Made by a program: the position numbers and the translations under genes
The notes under the pieces: model-generated
Told to the model about the DNA's origin: nothing
Databases searched by the model: none
The model's input: only the letters and a program-made list of their open reading frames with translations
Assembly: GCA_031253995.1 (NCBI GenBank)
Contig: JAIRVG010000052.1
Coordinates: 124,001 to 188,000, forward strand
Length of the DNA: 64,000 nucleotides
Source of the DNA: Paucimonas sp.
GTDB taxonomy: Bacteria > Pseudomonadota > Gammaproteobacteria > Pseudomonadales > Pseudomonadaceae
Direction of reading: 5' to 3'
Shown: one piece after another, positions 44,799 through 53,772 of the stretch
Layout: the number at the start of each line of letters is the position of its first letter
Numbering within the stretch: the first letter of the stretch is position 1

Positions 44799-45947
44799 TC
44801 AGTGCGCCCCGGCCGCCTTGCTCAGGTCACTTTCCTGCCACTCGCTGTACACACAGGCATCCGCCACCGCCCAGCGCACCTTCACCTCATCCCCGGGCTT
44901 CATCGACATACCAGCCGCCGACAACGCCTTCACGGTCATGGCCGTGCCACCGGTCGTGATCACGCTGCAGGTCTGGCTCTCGCCGAGGAACAGCACCTCA
45001 CCCACTTTCGCGGTGACCTCGTTCCAGCCTGCTGGCAACGGTTCCAGCGCCGCCTGCTCGCGGCTCAAGGCCAGGGCCTTCTCCGGACGCACCATCAACA
45101 GCGCATCCTGCCCCTTGGCCAGGCCCGGCGTCAGGCGCATCGCCACTGCCTGCCCCTCGAAGCTGGCCACGCCATTGCCCTGGGCCTGCACCCGCAGGAA
45201 GTTGGAGTTGCCGAGGAACGACGCGACAAAGGCATTCGGCGGGTTCTGGTACAGGTCATACCCGGTGCCCAGGCCGACGATCTTGCCGTGGCTGAAGATC
45301 GCGATGCGCTGCGACAGGCGCATGGCTTCTTCCTGGTCGTGGGTCACGTAGACGATGGTGATGCCCAGCCGGCGGTGCAGCTGGCGCAGTTCGTCCTGCA
45401 GGTCTTCACGCAGTTTCTTGTCCAGCGCGCCGAGGGGTTCGTCCATCAGCAGGATGCGCGGCTCGTAGACCAGCGCCCGGGCAATGGCCACGCGCTGCTG
45501 CTGGCCGCCGGACAGTTGCGCCGGGCGCCGATGGGCGAACTTGTCCAGTTGCACCAGCTTGAGCATGGCGTCCACCTGCTTGTCGCGCTCGGCGGCGCTG
45601 CGCTTGCGGATGGCCAGGGGGAAGGCGATGTTGTCGCGTACCGACAGGTGCGGGAACAGCGAGTAACGCTGGAACACCATGCCGATGTCGCGCTTGTGCG
45701 GCGGCACGTTGACCAGCGACTGGCCGTTGACCAGGATCTCGCCACTGCTCGGCGTCTCGAAGCCGGCCAGCATCGACAGGGTGGTGCTCTTGCCCGAGCC
45801 GCTGGAGCCGAGGAAGGTGAGGAACTCGCCGTCCTGGATCTCCAGGTCGATGTTGTCCACCGCGGCGAAGTCGCCGTAGTGCTTGTTCAGGTTGCGCAGG
45901 CTGACGAGGGTCTTGGCCTGGGCGGCATCTTTGATCACTGCACTCAT
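44799..45947 (-). CDS. Spermidine/putrescine-type ABC importer ATPase (system 1)
   Basis: A 382-residue PotA-type ATPase. ABC domain: Walker A LGSSGSGKSTT, Q-loop MVFQRYSLFPHLSV, signature [12 protein letters not shown], Walker [12 protein letters not shown] and switch His VTHDQEEAM. The C-terminal ~130 residues form a TOBE_2 domain. Last gene of a four-gene operon (binding protein, two permeases, ATPase), 19 bases after the second permease. The cargo is a polyamine-like or other small cationic/organic compound; the exact one cannot be read. Confidence 0.92.
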   Translation of the reverse strand: MSAVIKDAAQAKTLVSLRNLNKHYGDFAAVDNIDLEIQDGEFLTFLGSSGSGKSTTLSMLAGFETPSSGEILVNGQSLVNVPPHKRDIGMVFQRYSLFPHLSVRDNIAFPLAIRKRSAAERDKQVDAMLKLVQLDKFAHRRPAQLSGGQQQRVAIARALVYEPRILLMDEPLGALDKKLREDLQDELRQLHRRLGITIVYVTHDQEEAMRLSQRIAIFSHGKIVGLGTGYDLYQNPPNAFVASFLGNSNFLRVQAQGNGVASFEGQAVAMRLTPGLAKGQDALLMVRPEKALALSREQAALEPLPAGWNEVTAKVGEVLFLGESQTCSVITTGGTAMTVKALSAAGMSMKPGDEVKVRWAVADACVYSEWQESDLSKAAGAH

Positions 45948-45966
45948 TTTTATTCTCTCCAGGCGC

Positions 45967-46776
45967 TCAGGCGCTGACTTCGTTGCGCCGGCGCAGTGCG
46001 GCGGCGATCACCATGACCAGTACCGACAGGCCGATCAGCAGCGTCGAGGCGACGGCGATCACCGGTGTCAGGTCCTGGCGCAGGGTGGTCCACATTTTCA
46101 CGGGGAGGGTCTGCAGGTTCGGGCTGGCCATCATCACGCTCAGTACCACTTCGTCCCACGACACGAGGAAGGCGAACAGGGCACCGGCGATCATCCCCGG
46201 GCGGATCGCCGGGAAGGTCACCTTGAACACCGCCTGCAGCCGGGAAGCGCCGCAGATCACCGCGGCATCCTCGATCGACTGGTCGAACAGCTTCAGCGAG
46301 TTGATGATCGAGATGATGGTGAAGGGCAGGGCGACGATCACATGGCTGACCACGAAGGAAAACAGCGTGCCGGTCCAGCCCAGCTTGAGGAACAGCGCAT
46401 ACACGGCCACGGCGATGATCACCAGCGGCACGATCATCGGCAGGGTGAACAGGCCATAGAGCATCTCGCGGCCGGGGAAGCGCCCGCGCACCAGGGCGAA
46501 GGCGGTGGGCAGGCCCAGGGCCACGGCGCAGATCGTGGTCAGCACCGCCACCTTGAGGCTGGCCAGCGCCGCGTCCATCCATTCGGCGTTGGAGAAGAAC
46601 TGCGTGTACCACTTCAGGGTCCAGCCCGGCGGCGGGAACACCAGCCACTGCGACGAACCGAACGACAGCAGGACGATGAACACGATCGGCAACAGAAGGA
46701 ACAGCGCGATCAGCCCGGTAGTGGTGTAGAGCCCGAAACGCATGCGCCGGCTCATGGCATTGGGAGTCAGGAGCAT
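45967..46776 (-). CDS. ABC importer permease (PotC type, system 1)
   Basis: A 269-residue inner-membrane permease with six hydrophobic segments. The EAA loop EDAAVICGASRLQAVFKVTFPAIRPG couples to the ATPase. GAGG lies upstream of ATG 46776, six bases past the first permease stop. Confidence 0.92.
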   Translation of the reverse strand: MLLTPNAMSRRMRFGLYTTTGLIALFLLLPIVFIVLLSFGSSQWLVFPPPGWTLKWYTQFFSNAEWMDAALASLKVAVLTTICAVALGLPTAFALVRGRFPGREMLYGLFTLPMIVPLVIIAVAVYALFLKLGWTGTLFSFVVSHVIVALPFTIISIINSLKLFDQSIEDAAVICGASRLQAVFKVTFPAIRPGMIAGALFAFLVSWDEVVLSVMMASPNLQTLPVKMWTTLRQDLTPVIAVASTLLIGLSVLVMVIAAALRRRNEVSA

Positions 46777-46782
46777 GGTCGC

Positions 46783-47700
46783 TTACCTCGCGTTGCCAAC
46801 CGGGGATTCCGGTTGCAGCTTCAGATAGAAGTAGAACAGCACCAGGGTGATCACGATCAGCAACGCCGCGGCGGCGCTGGCCAGGCCCCAGTTGAGGAAC
46901 GACTGCACCTGCTGGACGATGAACTCCGGCAGCATCATGTTCTGCGCGCCGCCGAGCAGGGCCGGGGTCACGTAGTAGCCCAGGGACATGACGAAGACCA
47001 TCAACGCCCCGGAGAACAGCCCCGAGCGGCACAGCGGCAGGAACACCTTGAAGAAGTTGGTCCACGGGCTGGCGCCACAGATCGAGCCGGCCTGCAGGAC
47101 CATCGGGTCGATGGCCTGCATGGTCGCCTGCAGCGGCAGGACGATGAACGGGATCATGATGTAGCTCATGCCGATCACCACGCCGGTGAGGTTGTGCACC
47201 ATCTCCAGCGGGGCATCGATGATGCCCATGGCCATCAACGCCTTGTTGATCACCCCGGAGGCCTGCAGCAGCACCAGCCAGGAGTAGGTGCGGGCCAGCA
47301 GGCTGGTCCACATCGACAGCAGGACGATGTTCAGCAGCCAGCGGCCCCAGCCGCGCGGCACCAGGGTGATCGCCCAGGCCAGGGGGAAGCCGAGCAGCAC
47401 GCTGATCAGGGTGACCAGGCCGGCCACCGAGAAGGTGTTGAACAGCACCCGGGCGTAGGCCGAGTTGGCGAACAGCTGCTCGTAGTTGCCCAGCCCCGGC
47501 ACCGGTTCCAGCACGCCGCGCAGCAGCAGGCCGATCAGTGGTGCGAAGAAGAACAGGCCGAGGAACAGCAGGGCCGGGACCAGGTTACGGCTGCCGCGCC
47601 AGCGTTGGCGCAGGGGAGGCGAGGAAGGCATGGCCGCTCCCTTGGCGCCGGTGCCACCGGCACCGGTCGCGTTTTGCAAGGCGTTGATGGCGACTTTCAT
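46783..47700 (-). CDS. ABC importer permease (PotB type, system 1)
   Basis: A 305-residue permease with six hydrophobic segments after a Gly/Ala-rich N-terminal tail. The EAA loop is LQAGSICGASPWTNFFKVFLPLCRSG. The ATG at 47700 overlaps the stop of the binding-protein gene by ATGA, fixing the start and showing translational coupling. Confidence 0.92.
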   Translation of the reverse strand: MKVAINALQNATGAGGTGAKGAAMPSSPPLRQRWRGSRNLVPALLFLGLFFFAPLIGLLLRGVLEPVPGLGNYEQLFANSAYARVLFNTFSVAGLVTLISVLLGFPLAWAITLVPRGWGRWLLNIVLLSMWTSLLARTYSWLVLLQASGVINKALMAMGIIDAPLEMVHNLTGVVIGMSYIMIPFIVLPLQATMQAIDPMVLQAGSICGASPWTNFFKVFLPLCRSGLFSGALMVFVMSLGYYVTPALLGGAQNMMLPEFIVQQVQSFLNWGLASAAAALLIVITLVLFYFYLKLQPESPVGNAR

Positions 47701-48722
47701 TTCACCAGCCACTCATTCCAGCGGGTGGCGATGGCCGGGCCGTTCTTCGCCCAGTAGGCGAAGTCCAGGGTGACCTGCTCTTGAGCGTAGGCGGTCGGCA
47801 GGTTCGGTGCGAGCTCCGGCTTGAGCTGGCTGATGCTGTCGAGGTTGACCGGGGCGTAGGCGGTGAGGTTGGCGAACTCGGCCTGGCCCTTGGCGCTGGC
47901 GGCATTGGCCAGGAACTTCATGGCCGCGTCCTTGTTCTTCGCGCCTTTCGGTACCACGAGGAAGTCGGCCATGACCAGGTTCTGCTTCCAGCTCACGCCC
48001 ACCGGCGCGCCGTCCTGTTGCAGGGCGTAGACGCGGCCGTTCCAGAACTGGCCGAGGGTTGCTTCGCCGGAGGCCAGCAGTTGCTGCGACTGGGCGCCGC
48101 CGCCCCACCAGACGATGTCTTTCTTGATGGTGTCGAGTTTCTTGAAGGCGCGGTCCAGGTCCAGCGGGTAGAGCTTGTCGGCGGGTACGCCGTCGGCCAG
48201 CAGGGCCAGTTCCAGCACGCCGGGGCTTGGCCATTTGTACAGGGCACGCTTGCCGGGGTAGGTCTTGGTGTCGAACAGCGCGCTCCAGTCCTGCGGTTTG
48301 TTGCCGCCCAGCTTGCCCTCGTTGAAGCCGAGGACGAAGGAGAAGAAGAACGAGCCGACGCCGTGGTCGGAGACGAAACGCGGGTCGATGCGGTCGCGCT
48401 GGATGGTGTTGAAGTCGAGGGGTTCGAGCAGGCCTTCGGCGGCGGCACGCAGGGCGAAGTCGGCTTCGACGTCGACCACGTCCCACTGCACGTTGCCGCT
48501 CTCGACCATGGCCTTGAGTTTGCCGTAGTCGGTCGGGCCGTCCTGGACGACCTTGATGTTGCTGCTCTTGCTGAAGGGATCAGCCCAAGCCTGTTTCTGG
48601 GCGTCCTGGGTCGTACCGCCCCAGCTGACGAAGTTCAGGCTGTCGGCGGCCTGGGTGGCCTGACATGCCAGGGTCAGCAGGCTGGCGGACAGCACTGCGG
48701 TTACACGTTTGCTCAACAGCAT
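47697..48722 (-). CDS. Polyamine-type periplasmic binding protein (system 1)
   Basis: A 341-residue PotD/PotF-like binding protein. Signal peptide MLLSKRVTAVLSASLLTLACQATQA, mature start ADSLNFVSWGGTTQDAQKQAW. Typical middle blocks are VQWDVVDVEADFALRAAAEG and RALYKWPSPGVLELALLADG. GAGGG precedes the ATG at 48722. First gene of the operon, with a partial TATGGTAT-type operator about 145 bases upstream. Confidence 0.92.
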   Translation of the reverse strand: MLLSKRVTAVLSASLLTLACQATQAADSLNFVSWGGTTQDAQKQAWADPFSKSSNIKVVQDGPTDYGKLKAMVESGNVQWDVVDVEADFALRAAAEGLLEPLDFNTIQRDRIDPRFVSDHGVGSFFFSFVLGFNEGKLGGNKPQDWSALFDTKTYPGKRALYKWPSPGVLELALLADGVPADKLYPLDLDRAFKKLDTIKKDIVWWGGGAQSQQLLASGEATLGQFWNGRVYALQQDGAPVGVSWKQNLVMADFLVVPKGAKNKDAAMKFLANAASAKGQAEFANLTAYAPVNLDSISQLKPELAPNLPTAYAQEQVTLDFAYWAKNGPAIATRWNEWLVK

Positions 48723-48865
48723 GGTTACGCCCTCGTTGCTTTTGTTATTCGAGGCGGGCTTTCTGTCGCCCGCCAATCATGTTCGGGGAGCAGCTTTTAC
48801 AAAGTGTGATGGCCGTTTTTGATTGTAGGTGCCGGCCTGCAGTTTTAAGGTCTACGGGATATCAT

Positions 48866-48880
48866 ATTATGGTATTCCAA
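48866..48880. promoter_or_regulatory. Partial copy of the TATGGTATACCATA operator upstream of the ABC operon
   Basis: ATTATGGTATTCCAA matches the perfect palindrome at 50123-50140 except at the tenth base and at its last base, where the match ends. It stands in the 250-base gap between the ribB-like stop and the binding-protein start and could be a weaker operator for the transporter. Confidence 0.5.
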
Positions 48881-48972
48881 GCTTTTGGCAAGAGGTTGGA
48901 GGCTACCGGCTATCACTCCATTGGGTGTCGGGGGGTTACAGGTGCCCCCTCAAGCGCAACGCACCACCCTGA

Positions 48973-50094
48973 TCACCCCACCATCCCCTCTTCGAACGGA
49001 ATGCTCTGCACCACCTCCAGGTCATACCCGGTCAACCCCGCATACTTCAGCGGCGGCCCCAGGTGGCGCAGCTTGCCCACCCCCAGGTCCTGCAGAATCT
49101 GTGCCCCGGTACCCACCTCCGAATAGGTCCGCGACTGTCCGCGCTGATACGGCCGCGGTGGCTGGATCAGCTGCGGCACCCGCTCCAGCAAAGCCTGGGA
49201 CGACTCATGGTTGGCCAGCACCACCACCACGCCATTGCCTTCGGCCGCGACCTTCTGCAACGCCGCCCACAGCGTCCAGTTGGCCGGCCCGGCATACTCG
49301 GCGCCCACCAGGTCGCGCAGCGGGTCGATCACATGCACCCGCACCAGGGTCGGCTGCTCGCGGCGGATATCGCCCATGACCATGGCCATGTGGACACCAC
49401 CCTCGATGCGATCCTCATAGGTCACCAGGCGGAAGGTCCCGTGCACCGTCGGCAACTCGCGCTCGCCAATGCGCTTGACGGTCTGCTCGGTGCTCAGGCG
49501 GTAGTGGATCAGGTCGGCGATGGTGCCGATCTTGATGCCGTGGCGCGCGGCGAAGATCTCAAGGTCGGGGCGGCGGGCCATGGTGCCGTCGTCGTTCAGC
49601 ACTTCGACGATCACCGATGCCGGGCTGAAACCGGCCAGGCGCGCCAGGTCGCAACCGGCCTCGGTGTGCCCGGCACGGGTCAGCACGCCGCCTTCGCGGG
49701 CGCGCAGGGGGAAGATGTGGCCCGGCTGGACCAGGTCGTCCGCCGTGGCGTTGGCCGCCACGGCGGCGGCCACGGTGCAGGCGCGGTCGGCGGCGGAAAT
49801 GCCGGTGGTGACCCCGCGCGCCGCCTCGATCGACACCGTGAAGGCGGTGCTGAAGGCGCTGCCGTTGGCCGGCACCATCTGCTCCAGGCCCAGGCGCTGG
49901 CAGTGTTCGTCGGTGAGGGTCAGGCAGATCAGGCCGCGCGCCTCGCGGGCCATGAAGCTGATGGCGGCGGCGTCGCAACGCTCGGCGGCGATCAGCAGGT
50001 CGCCTTCGTTTTCCCGGTCTTCGTCATCCACCAGCAGGACCATCTTGCCCTGGCGGTAGTCTTCGAGAATCTCTTCGATGCTGTTGAAAGCCAT
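48973..50094 (-). CDS. ribB: RibB-RibX: 3,4-dihydroxy-2-butanone-4-phosphate synthase with degenerate GTP cyclohydrolase II domain
   Basis: A 373-residue riboflavin-pathway enzyme. The N-terminal ~200 residues have the full RibB active site: [11 protein letters not shown] (acidic metal site), [12 protein letters not shown] and RAGHTEAG. The C-terminal half aligns in character with GTP cyclohydrolase II, but where the Zn-binding Cys triad is expected (RVHSECLTGD...CDCG) it reads [20 protein letters not shown], without cysteine. It should therefore lack cyclohydrolase activity. No FMN-riboswitch-like leader is seen; instead a GntR-type palindrome lies 28 bases upstream. Confidence 0.88.
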   Translation of the reverse strand: MAFNSIEEILEDYRQGKMVLLVDDEDRENEGDLLIAAERCDAAAISFMAREARGLICLTLTDEHCQRLGLEQMVPANGSAFSTAFTVSIEAARGVTTGISAADRACTVAAAVAANATADDLVQPGHIFPLRAREGGVLTRAGHTEAGCDLARLAGFSPASVIVEVLNDDGTMARRPDLEIFAARHGIKIGTIADLIHYRLSTEQTVKRIGERELPTVHGTFRLVTYEDRIEGGVHMAMVMGDIRREQPTLVRVHVIDPLRDLVGAEYAGPANWTLWAALQKVAAEGNGVVVVLANHESSQALLERVPQLIQPPRPYQRGQSRTYSEVGTGAQILQDLGVGKLRHLGPPLKYAGLTGYDLEVVQSIPFEEGMVG

Positions 50095-50122
50095 GCTGCG
50101 CGCTCACTGTGGTTCGCTGAAA

Positions 50123-50140
50123 ATTATGGTATACCATAAT
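50123..50140. promoter_or_regulatory. Perfect palindrome ATTATGGTATACCATAAT, FCD/GntR-type operator
   Basis: An 18-bp perfect palindrome centred between the divergent ribB-like (50094) and DUF1330 (50172) starts. The TGGTATACCA core is the usual recognition form of FadR/FCD-subfamily GntR repressors. Confidence 0.75.
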
Positions 50141-50171
50141 ACGAATTTTCCCAGTAGAGGAGCATCAAGCG

Positions 50172-50465
50172 ATGAAGGCGTACTGGATTGCCCATGTCGA
50201 TGTGACCGATCCCGAGCAGTACCAGCATTACACCCAGCGCGCCCCGGCGGCGTTCGCCGCGTTCGGCGGCAAGCTGCTGGCCCGTGGCGGGCGCAGCGAG
50301 GCGATGGAAGGTCGAGCGACGCCGCAGCGCAGCGTGGTCATCGAGTTCGAGTCGTATGAACAGGCCGTGGCCTGCTATCGCTCGGCGCAGTATCAGGAAG
50401 CCTGCAGCGATCGGCAGGGCGCGGCGAAGGCCGAAGTGATCATCGTGGAAGGCTACGAACCCTGA
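50172..50465 (+). CDS. DUF1330-family protein
   Basis: A 97-residue ferredoxin-like alpha-beta-barrel protein: MKAYWIAHVDVTDPEQYQHY, FAAFGGKLLARGG, SVVIEFESYEQAVACYRS and AEVIIVEGYEP are the DUF1330 pattern, a relative of ABM/EthD dimers. Role unknown, often in catabolic clusters. GAGGAG lies upstream of the ATG. Divergent from the ribB-like gene and sharing its operator. Confidence 0.85.
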   Translation: MKAYWIAHVDVTDPEQYQHYTQRAPAAFAAFGGKLLARGGRSEAMEGRATPQRSVVIEFESYEQAVACYRSAQYQEACSDRQGAAKAEVIIVEGYEP

Positions 50466-50495
50466 ACCGATGAACGGTCCAGGGTTCGCAGAGGG

Positions 50496-51218
50496 TCATG
50501 CCATGCCCGGCAGTTCGTGAGGGCGCAGGTCGAACACCAGCACTTCGGCGTCGTCGCCGTTGCGCAGCTCGACGATCTGCTCCTGGCGCAGGCGCACGCC
50601 GTCGCCTTCACGCAGTTGCAGGCCGTTGAGCACCACGCTGCCGCGGGCCACGTGGACGTAGGCGTTGCGGTCTGCCGGCAGTTTCAGCACGGCGCTCTCG
50701 TCACCGTCGAACAGACCGGCATAGACCCGTGCATCCTGGCGGATACGCAGTGAACCGTCGGTGCCGTCCGGCGAGATGATCAGCTTGAGCCGGCCGCGTT
50801 TTTCCTCGGCGCCGAAGTGCGCCTGCTGGTAGCGCGGCTCGGCGCCTTGCTCGGCCGGGACGATCCAGATCTGCAGGAAGTGCACCGGCTCGTCATGGGA
50901 GTGGTTGAACTCGCTGTGGGCCACGCCGCTGCCGGCACTCATCAGTTGCACGTCGCCCGGACGGATCACCGAACCGGTGCCCAGGGTGTCCTTGTGTTCC
51001 AGCGCGCCTTCCAGGACGTAGGAGAAGATCTCCATGTCGCGGTGCGGGTGCTGGCCGAAACCCTTGCCCTCGCTGACGCGGTCGTCGTTGATCACCAGCA
51101 GGTCGGAAAAGCCCTGCTCGGCGGGGTTGCGGTAATGGGCGAAGGAAAAGGTGTGGTAGGACTTCAGCCAGCCATGGTTGGCCAGGCCACGGTCGGACGC
51201 TTTGCGCAGGGTAAGCAT
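50496..51218 (-). CDS. Pirin-family bicupin protein (YhaK/PA-type)
   Basis: A 240-residue protein with the pirin N-terminal metal-binding motif GFGQHPHRDMEIFSYVLEG (two His and Glu) plus SAGSGVAHSEFNH. The second cupin lacks these ligands. Some relatives are quercetinases or redox-sensing proteins; the real role is uncertain. Divergent from the GlxA-like regulator gene. Confidence 0.88.
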   Translation of the reverse strand: MLTLRKASDRGLANHGWLKSYHTFSFAHYRNPAEQGFSDLLVINDDRVSEGKGFGQHPHRDMEIFSYVLEGALEHKDTLGTGSVIRPGDVQLMSAGSGVAHSEFNHSHDEPVHFLQIWIVPAEQGAEPRYQQAHFGAEEKRGRLKLIISPDGTDGSLRIRQDARVYAGLFDGDESAVLKLPADRNAYVHVARGSVVLNGLQLREGDGVRLRQEQIVELRNGDDAEVLVFDLRPHELPGMA

Positions 51219-51424
51219 GGTGAATCTCCTTGTCTGGTCGGGTTGCGGAAGGCAACCGTCGATGCGATGGGTGTAGATTACTGTTTACCCGCTGACGCAA
51301 TAAGTAGATGGAAATGGAATCACTGTCCTTCTCTTGTGGACAATGTGTAGGACCATTCCGATAGTCGAGGGAGAAGGTCATAATGCGTCGCACCTGTACT
51401 CTCGACCTGCGGTGACCCCCTTCG

Positions 51425-52375
51425 ATGAAAAGCGTGGCCATGGTGCTGTTCCCCGACTTTCTCCTGCTGGACATGGCTGGGCCATTGGAAGTGTTCTCCA
51501 TCGCCAACCGCTACCTGAAGCCCGAGGACCATTACCAGCTGACCACCCTCGGCGCGCTGCCCGGGGCGATGCGTGCGTCGAATGGCGTGACGGTACAGCC
51601 GGACCGGCCCATTGCCGACGACGATGGTGGCTGGGACCTGTTGCTGGTGCCGGGTGGTCCCGGTGCCTACAACGAAATCTGCCCGCCGCTGAGCCAGTGG
51701 CTGCAGGACGTTGCCCAGCGCGCCCGGCATTATGGTTCGATCTGCACCGGCTCCTTCATCCTCGGGCACGCCGGCCTGCTCGACGGCTACCGCGTCACCA
51801 CCCACTGGCACTACACCGAGCGCATGGCCCGGGCCTTTCCCCGCACGCAAGTGGAGACCGACCAGATCTACGTGCGCGACCGCCAGTTGATCACCTCCGG
51901 CGGGGTGACCGCGGGTATCGACCTGGCGCTGGGGGTGGTGGCGGAGGATCACGGCAAGAAGGTCGCCCAGGATGTGGCCAAGGTGCTCCTGGTGGTGATG
52001 AAGCGCCAGGGCGGGCAGGCGCGGTTCAGCCCGTTGGCGGGGGCGGTGGCCAAGGAAGAGACGCCGATCAGCCGGGTGCAGCAGCATGTGCTGGAGCATC
52101 TCGATGAGCCGTTCGGTATCGAGCGGATGGCGGCCCTGGCGGCCATGAGTCCGCGGCACTTTTCCCGGGTGTTCAACCGCGAGGTGAACATGACGCCCAT
52201 GGCCTTCCTGCAGAATGCCCGGATCGACCGGGCGCGGGAGTTGCTGGAGAGTGGTGACCTGCCGTTGAAGACGGTGGCGTATCGCAGTGGGTTCGGCAGT
52301 GTGCGCTATATGCGGCAGGTATTCAGCGAGCGGCTGGGCTTGACGCCGGGGGAGTATCGCGAGCAGTTCAGTTGA
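51425..52375 (+). CDS. GlxA-type transcriptional regulator (DJ-1/PfpI domain plus AraC HTH)
   Basis: A 316-residue regulator. Residues 1-190 form a DJ-1/PfpI-like amidotransferase domain (VAMVLFPDFLLLDMAGPLEVFSIANRY; ICTGSFILGHAGLLDG with the nucleophile-position Cys retained). Residues 215-316 form two AraC HTH motifs (FGIERMAALAAMSPRHFSRVFN; LPLKTVAYRSGFGSVRYMRQVF). It is divergent from the pirin gene, its likely target. Confidence 0.9.
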   Translation: MKSVAMVLFPDFLLLDMAGPLEVFSIANRYLKPEDHYQLTTLGALPGAMRASNGVTVQPDRPIADDDGGWDLLLVPGGPGAYNEICPPLSQWLQDVAQRARHYGSICTGSFILGHAGLLDGYRVTTHWHYTERMARAFPRTQVETDQIYVRDRQLITSGGVTAGIDLALGVVAEDHGKKVAQDVAKVLLVVMKRQGGQARFSPLAGAVAKEETPISRVQQHVLEHLDEPFGIERMAALAAMSPRHFSRVFNREVNMTPMAFLQNARIDRARELLESGDLPLKTVAYRSGFGSVRYMRQVFSERLGLTPGEYREQFS

Positions 52376-52391
52376 ACCAGCTGCACTCAGA

Positions 52392-52423
52392 CCGTAGGAG
52401 CAGGCAAGCCAGCTTGCTCCTAC
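52392..52423. repeat. REP-like hairpin
   Basis: CGTAGGAGCAGGCAAGCC faces AGCTTGCTCCTACG; a GTAGGAGC-type REP palindrome just after the GlxA-like gene and before the convergent porin gene, possibly acting as terminator. Confidence 0.65.
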
Positions 52424-52449
52424 GTATCGAAAGCCAGCTATCGATGGCC

Positions 52450-53673
52450 TCAGAACAGGTTGAACGGATACTCGGTAATCAACCGCACTTCATTGAAGTT
52501 CAACCCCCGGTCCGCACTGCGAAAACTCGCCTGGCGCACCCGCACCGACAGGTCCTTGGCCTGCCCCGACTGCACCACGTATTTCAGCTCGATATCCCGC
52601 TCCCAGGCCTTGCCGTCATCGGTCTGCGCGGTATGGAAGTCGGTGCCGCGCAGGTAGCGGGTCATGAAGCTCAACCCCGGCACACCCACTGCGGCGAAGT
52701 CGAAGTCATACCGCGCCTGCCATGACCGCTCGTTCTCGTAGTTGAAGTCCGAATACTGCACCGAGTTGGCCAGGAACACCGTGCTGTTGCCGTCCACGCC
52801 ATAGGTGTAGTTGCCGTCGCCACTGACCCGCTGGTGGGCGATCATCACGCTGTGCGCCCCGCTGCTCAAGGTGGCCGACAGGCTCCAGATACGGTTGTCC
52901 AGCGTGCCGCCCAGGGCACGTCCCTGGCTGCGGGTGTCGTAGCCGTTGAAGTCGAACTTCGCCAGCCAGTTCGGCGCCAGCTGCCATTGCGCGGTGGCGC
53001 CGGCGTAGGTCTTGCGCCAGTAGTCGTCAACATCCGAGTGATAGACCCGTGCGCTGAGATCGCGGTTGATCTGGTAGTTGCCGCCCACCAGGTCCAGGGA
53101 CGTCAGGTGGCCGCTGTCGTGCTCGCTCTGGTCCCGGCTGCGCAGGGCGGTGAAGTGGCCGGCGTGCAGGGTCAGGCCGTCCACTTCCTTGCTGGTCAGC
53201 AGCCAGCCCTGGGTGGTCTCCGGCAGCAGGCGGTTGTCGCTGATGGCCAGCACCGGCAGGTTCACCAGCTGTTCGCCGACCTTCAGCACGGTATTGGAAA
53301 AGCGTGCCTTCACCGCCACGCCGCCTTTGGAGTAACTGTCCTTGGCCCCGTCGCTGTCCTCTTCCAGCAGCAGCGTGCCGCCGCCCTTGCGGCCACCGCC
53401 GGTATCCAGCTTGAGACCGAGCAGGCCGATGGCATCCACGCCGAAGCCCACCGTCCCTTGGGTGAAGCCGGACTCGAAGACGCCGATGAAGCCCTGCGCC
53501 CATTCCTCGGAATAGTTCTGCGCCGTGCGGTCATCGAGGAAGTTGCGGTTCATGTAGAAGTTGCGTGCCTTGATCGAGAAATGCGCGTCCTCGACGAAGC
53601 CGCCGCCGTCGGCCAGAGCGTTGAAGGGAAGGGCGCAGGGGATGGCCAGGGCCAAAAGGGTTTTGCCGTTCAT
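52450..53673 (-). CDS. OprD-family outer membrane porin
   Basis: A 407-residue substrate-selective porin. Signal peptide MNGKTLLALAIPCALPFNALA; mature N-terminus GGGFVEDAHFSIKARNFYMNRNF and NYSEEWAQGFIGVFESGFTQGTVGFGVDAIGLLGLKLD are OprD/OpdQ hallmarks. The C-terminus ends in Phe (EYPFNLF), the usual BAM recognition. It follows the HDAC-like and MFS genes on the same strand (99-base gap), so it probably admits their cationic or amino substrate through the outer membrane. Confidence 0.93.
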   Translation of the reverse strand: MNGKTLLALAIPCALPFNALADGGGFVEDAHFSIKARNFYMNRNFLDDRTAQNYSEEWAQGFIGVFESGFTQGTVGFGVDAIGLLGLKLDTGGGRKGGGTLLLEEDSDGAKDSYSKGGVAVKARFSNTVLKVGEQLVNLPVLAISDNRLLPETTQGWLLTSKEVDGLTLHAGHFTALRSRDQSEHDSGHLTSLDLVGGNYQINRDLSARVYHSDVDDYWRKTYAGATAQWQLAPNWLAKFDFNGYDTRSQGRALGGTLDNRIWSLSATLSSGAHSVMIAHQRVSGDGNYTYGVDGNSTVFLANSVQYSDFNYENERSWQARYDFDFAAVGVPGLSFMTRYLRGTDFHTAQTDDGKAWERDIELKYVVQSGQAKDLSVRVRQASFRSADRGLNFNEVRLITEYPFNLF

Positions 53674-53772
53674 TGTTTTAGGTTTCCAGGCAGGTGCGCG
53701 GGTTCGCGCCCGGTGCCGTGGAAGGACCGGACGTTGACCGCAGGGTTGTGAAAGAAAGTCGGGTGGGACGGA

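Noticed and set aside
40466..44800. Prophage or IS element
   Set aside because: No transposase, integrase or phage gene lies between the inverted repeats; the segment is reported instead as an unexplained cassette.
45883..47757. 624-codon open frame on the plus strand across the Pot-type permeases
   Set aside because: Antisense of two clear permease genes; the translation is a run of His, Gln, Arg and Gly with no domain, typical of shadow frames in GC-rich DNA.
48723..50171. FMN riboswitch upstream of the ribB-like gene
   Set aside because: The 77-base gap to the divergent gene is too short and lacks the conserved RFN-element helices; only the palindromic operator is seen.
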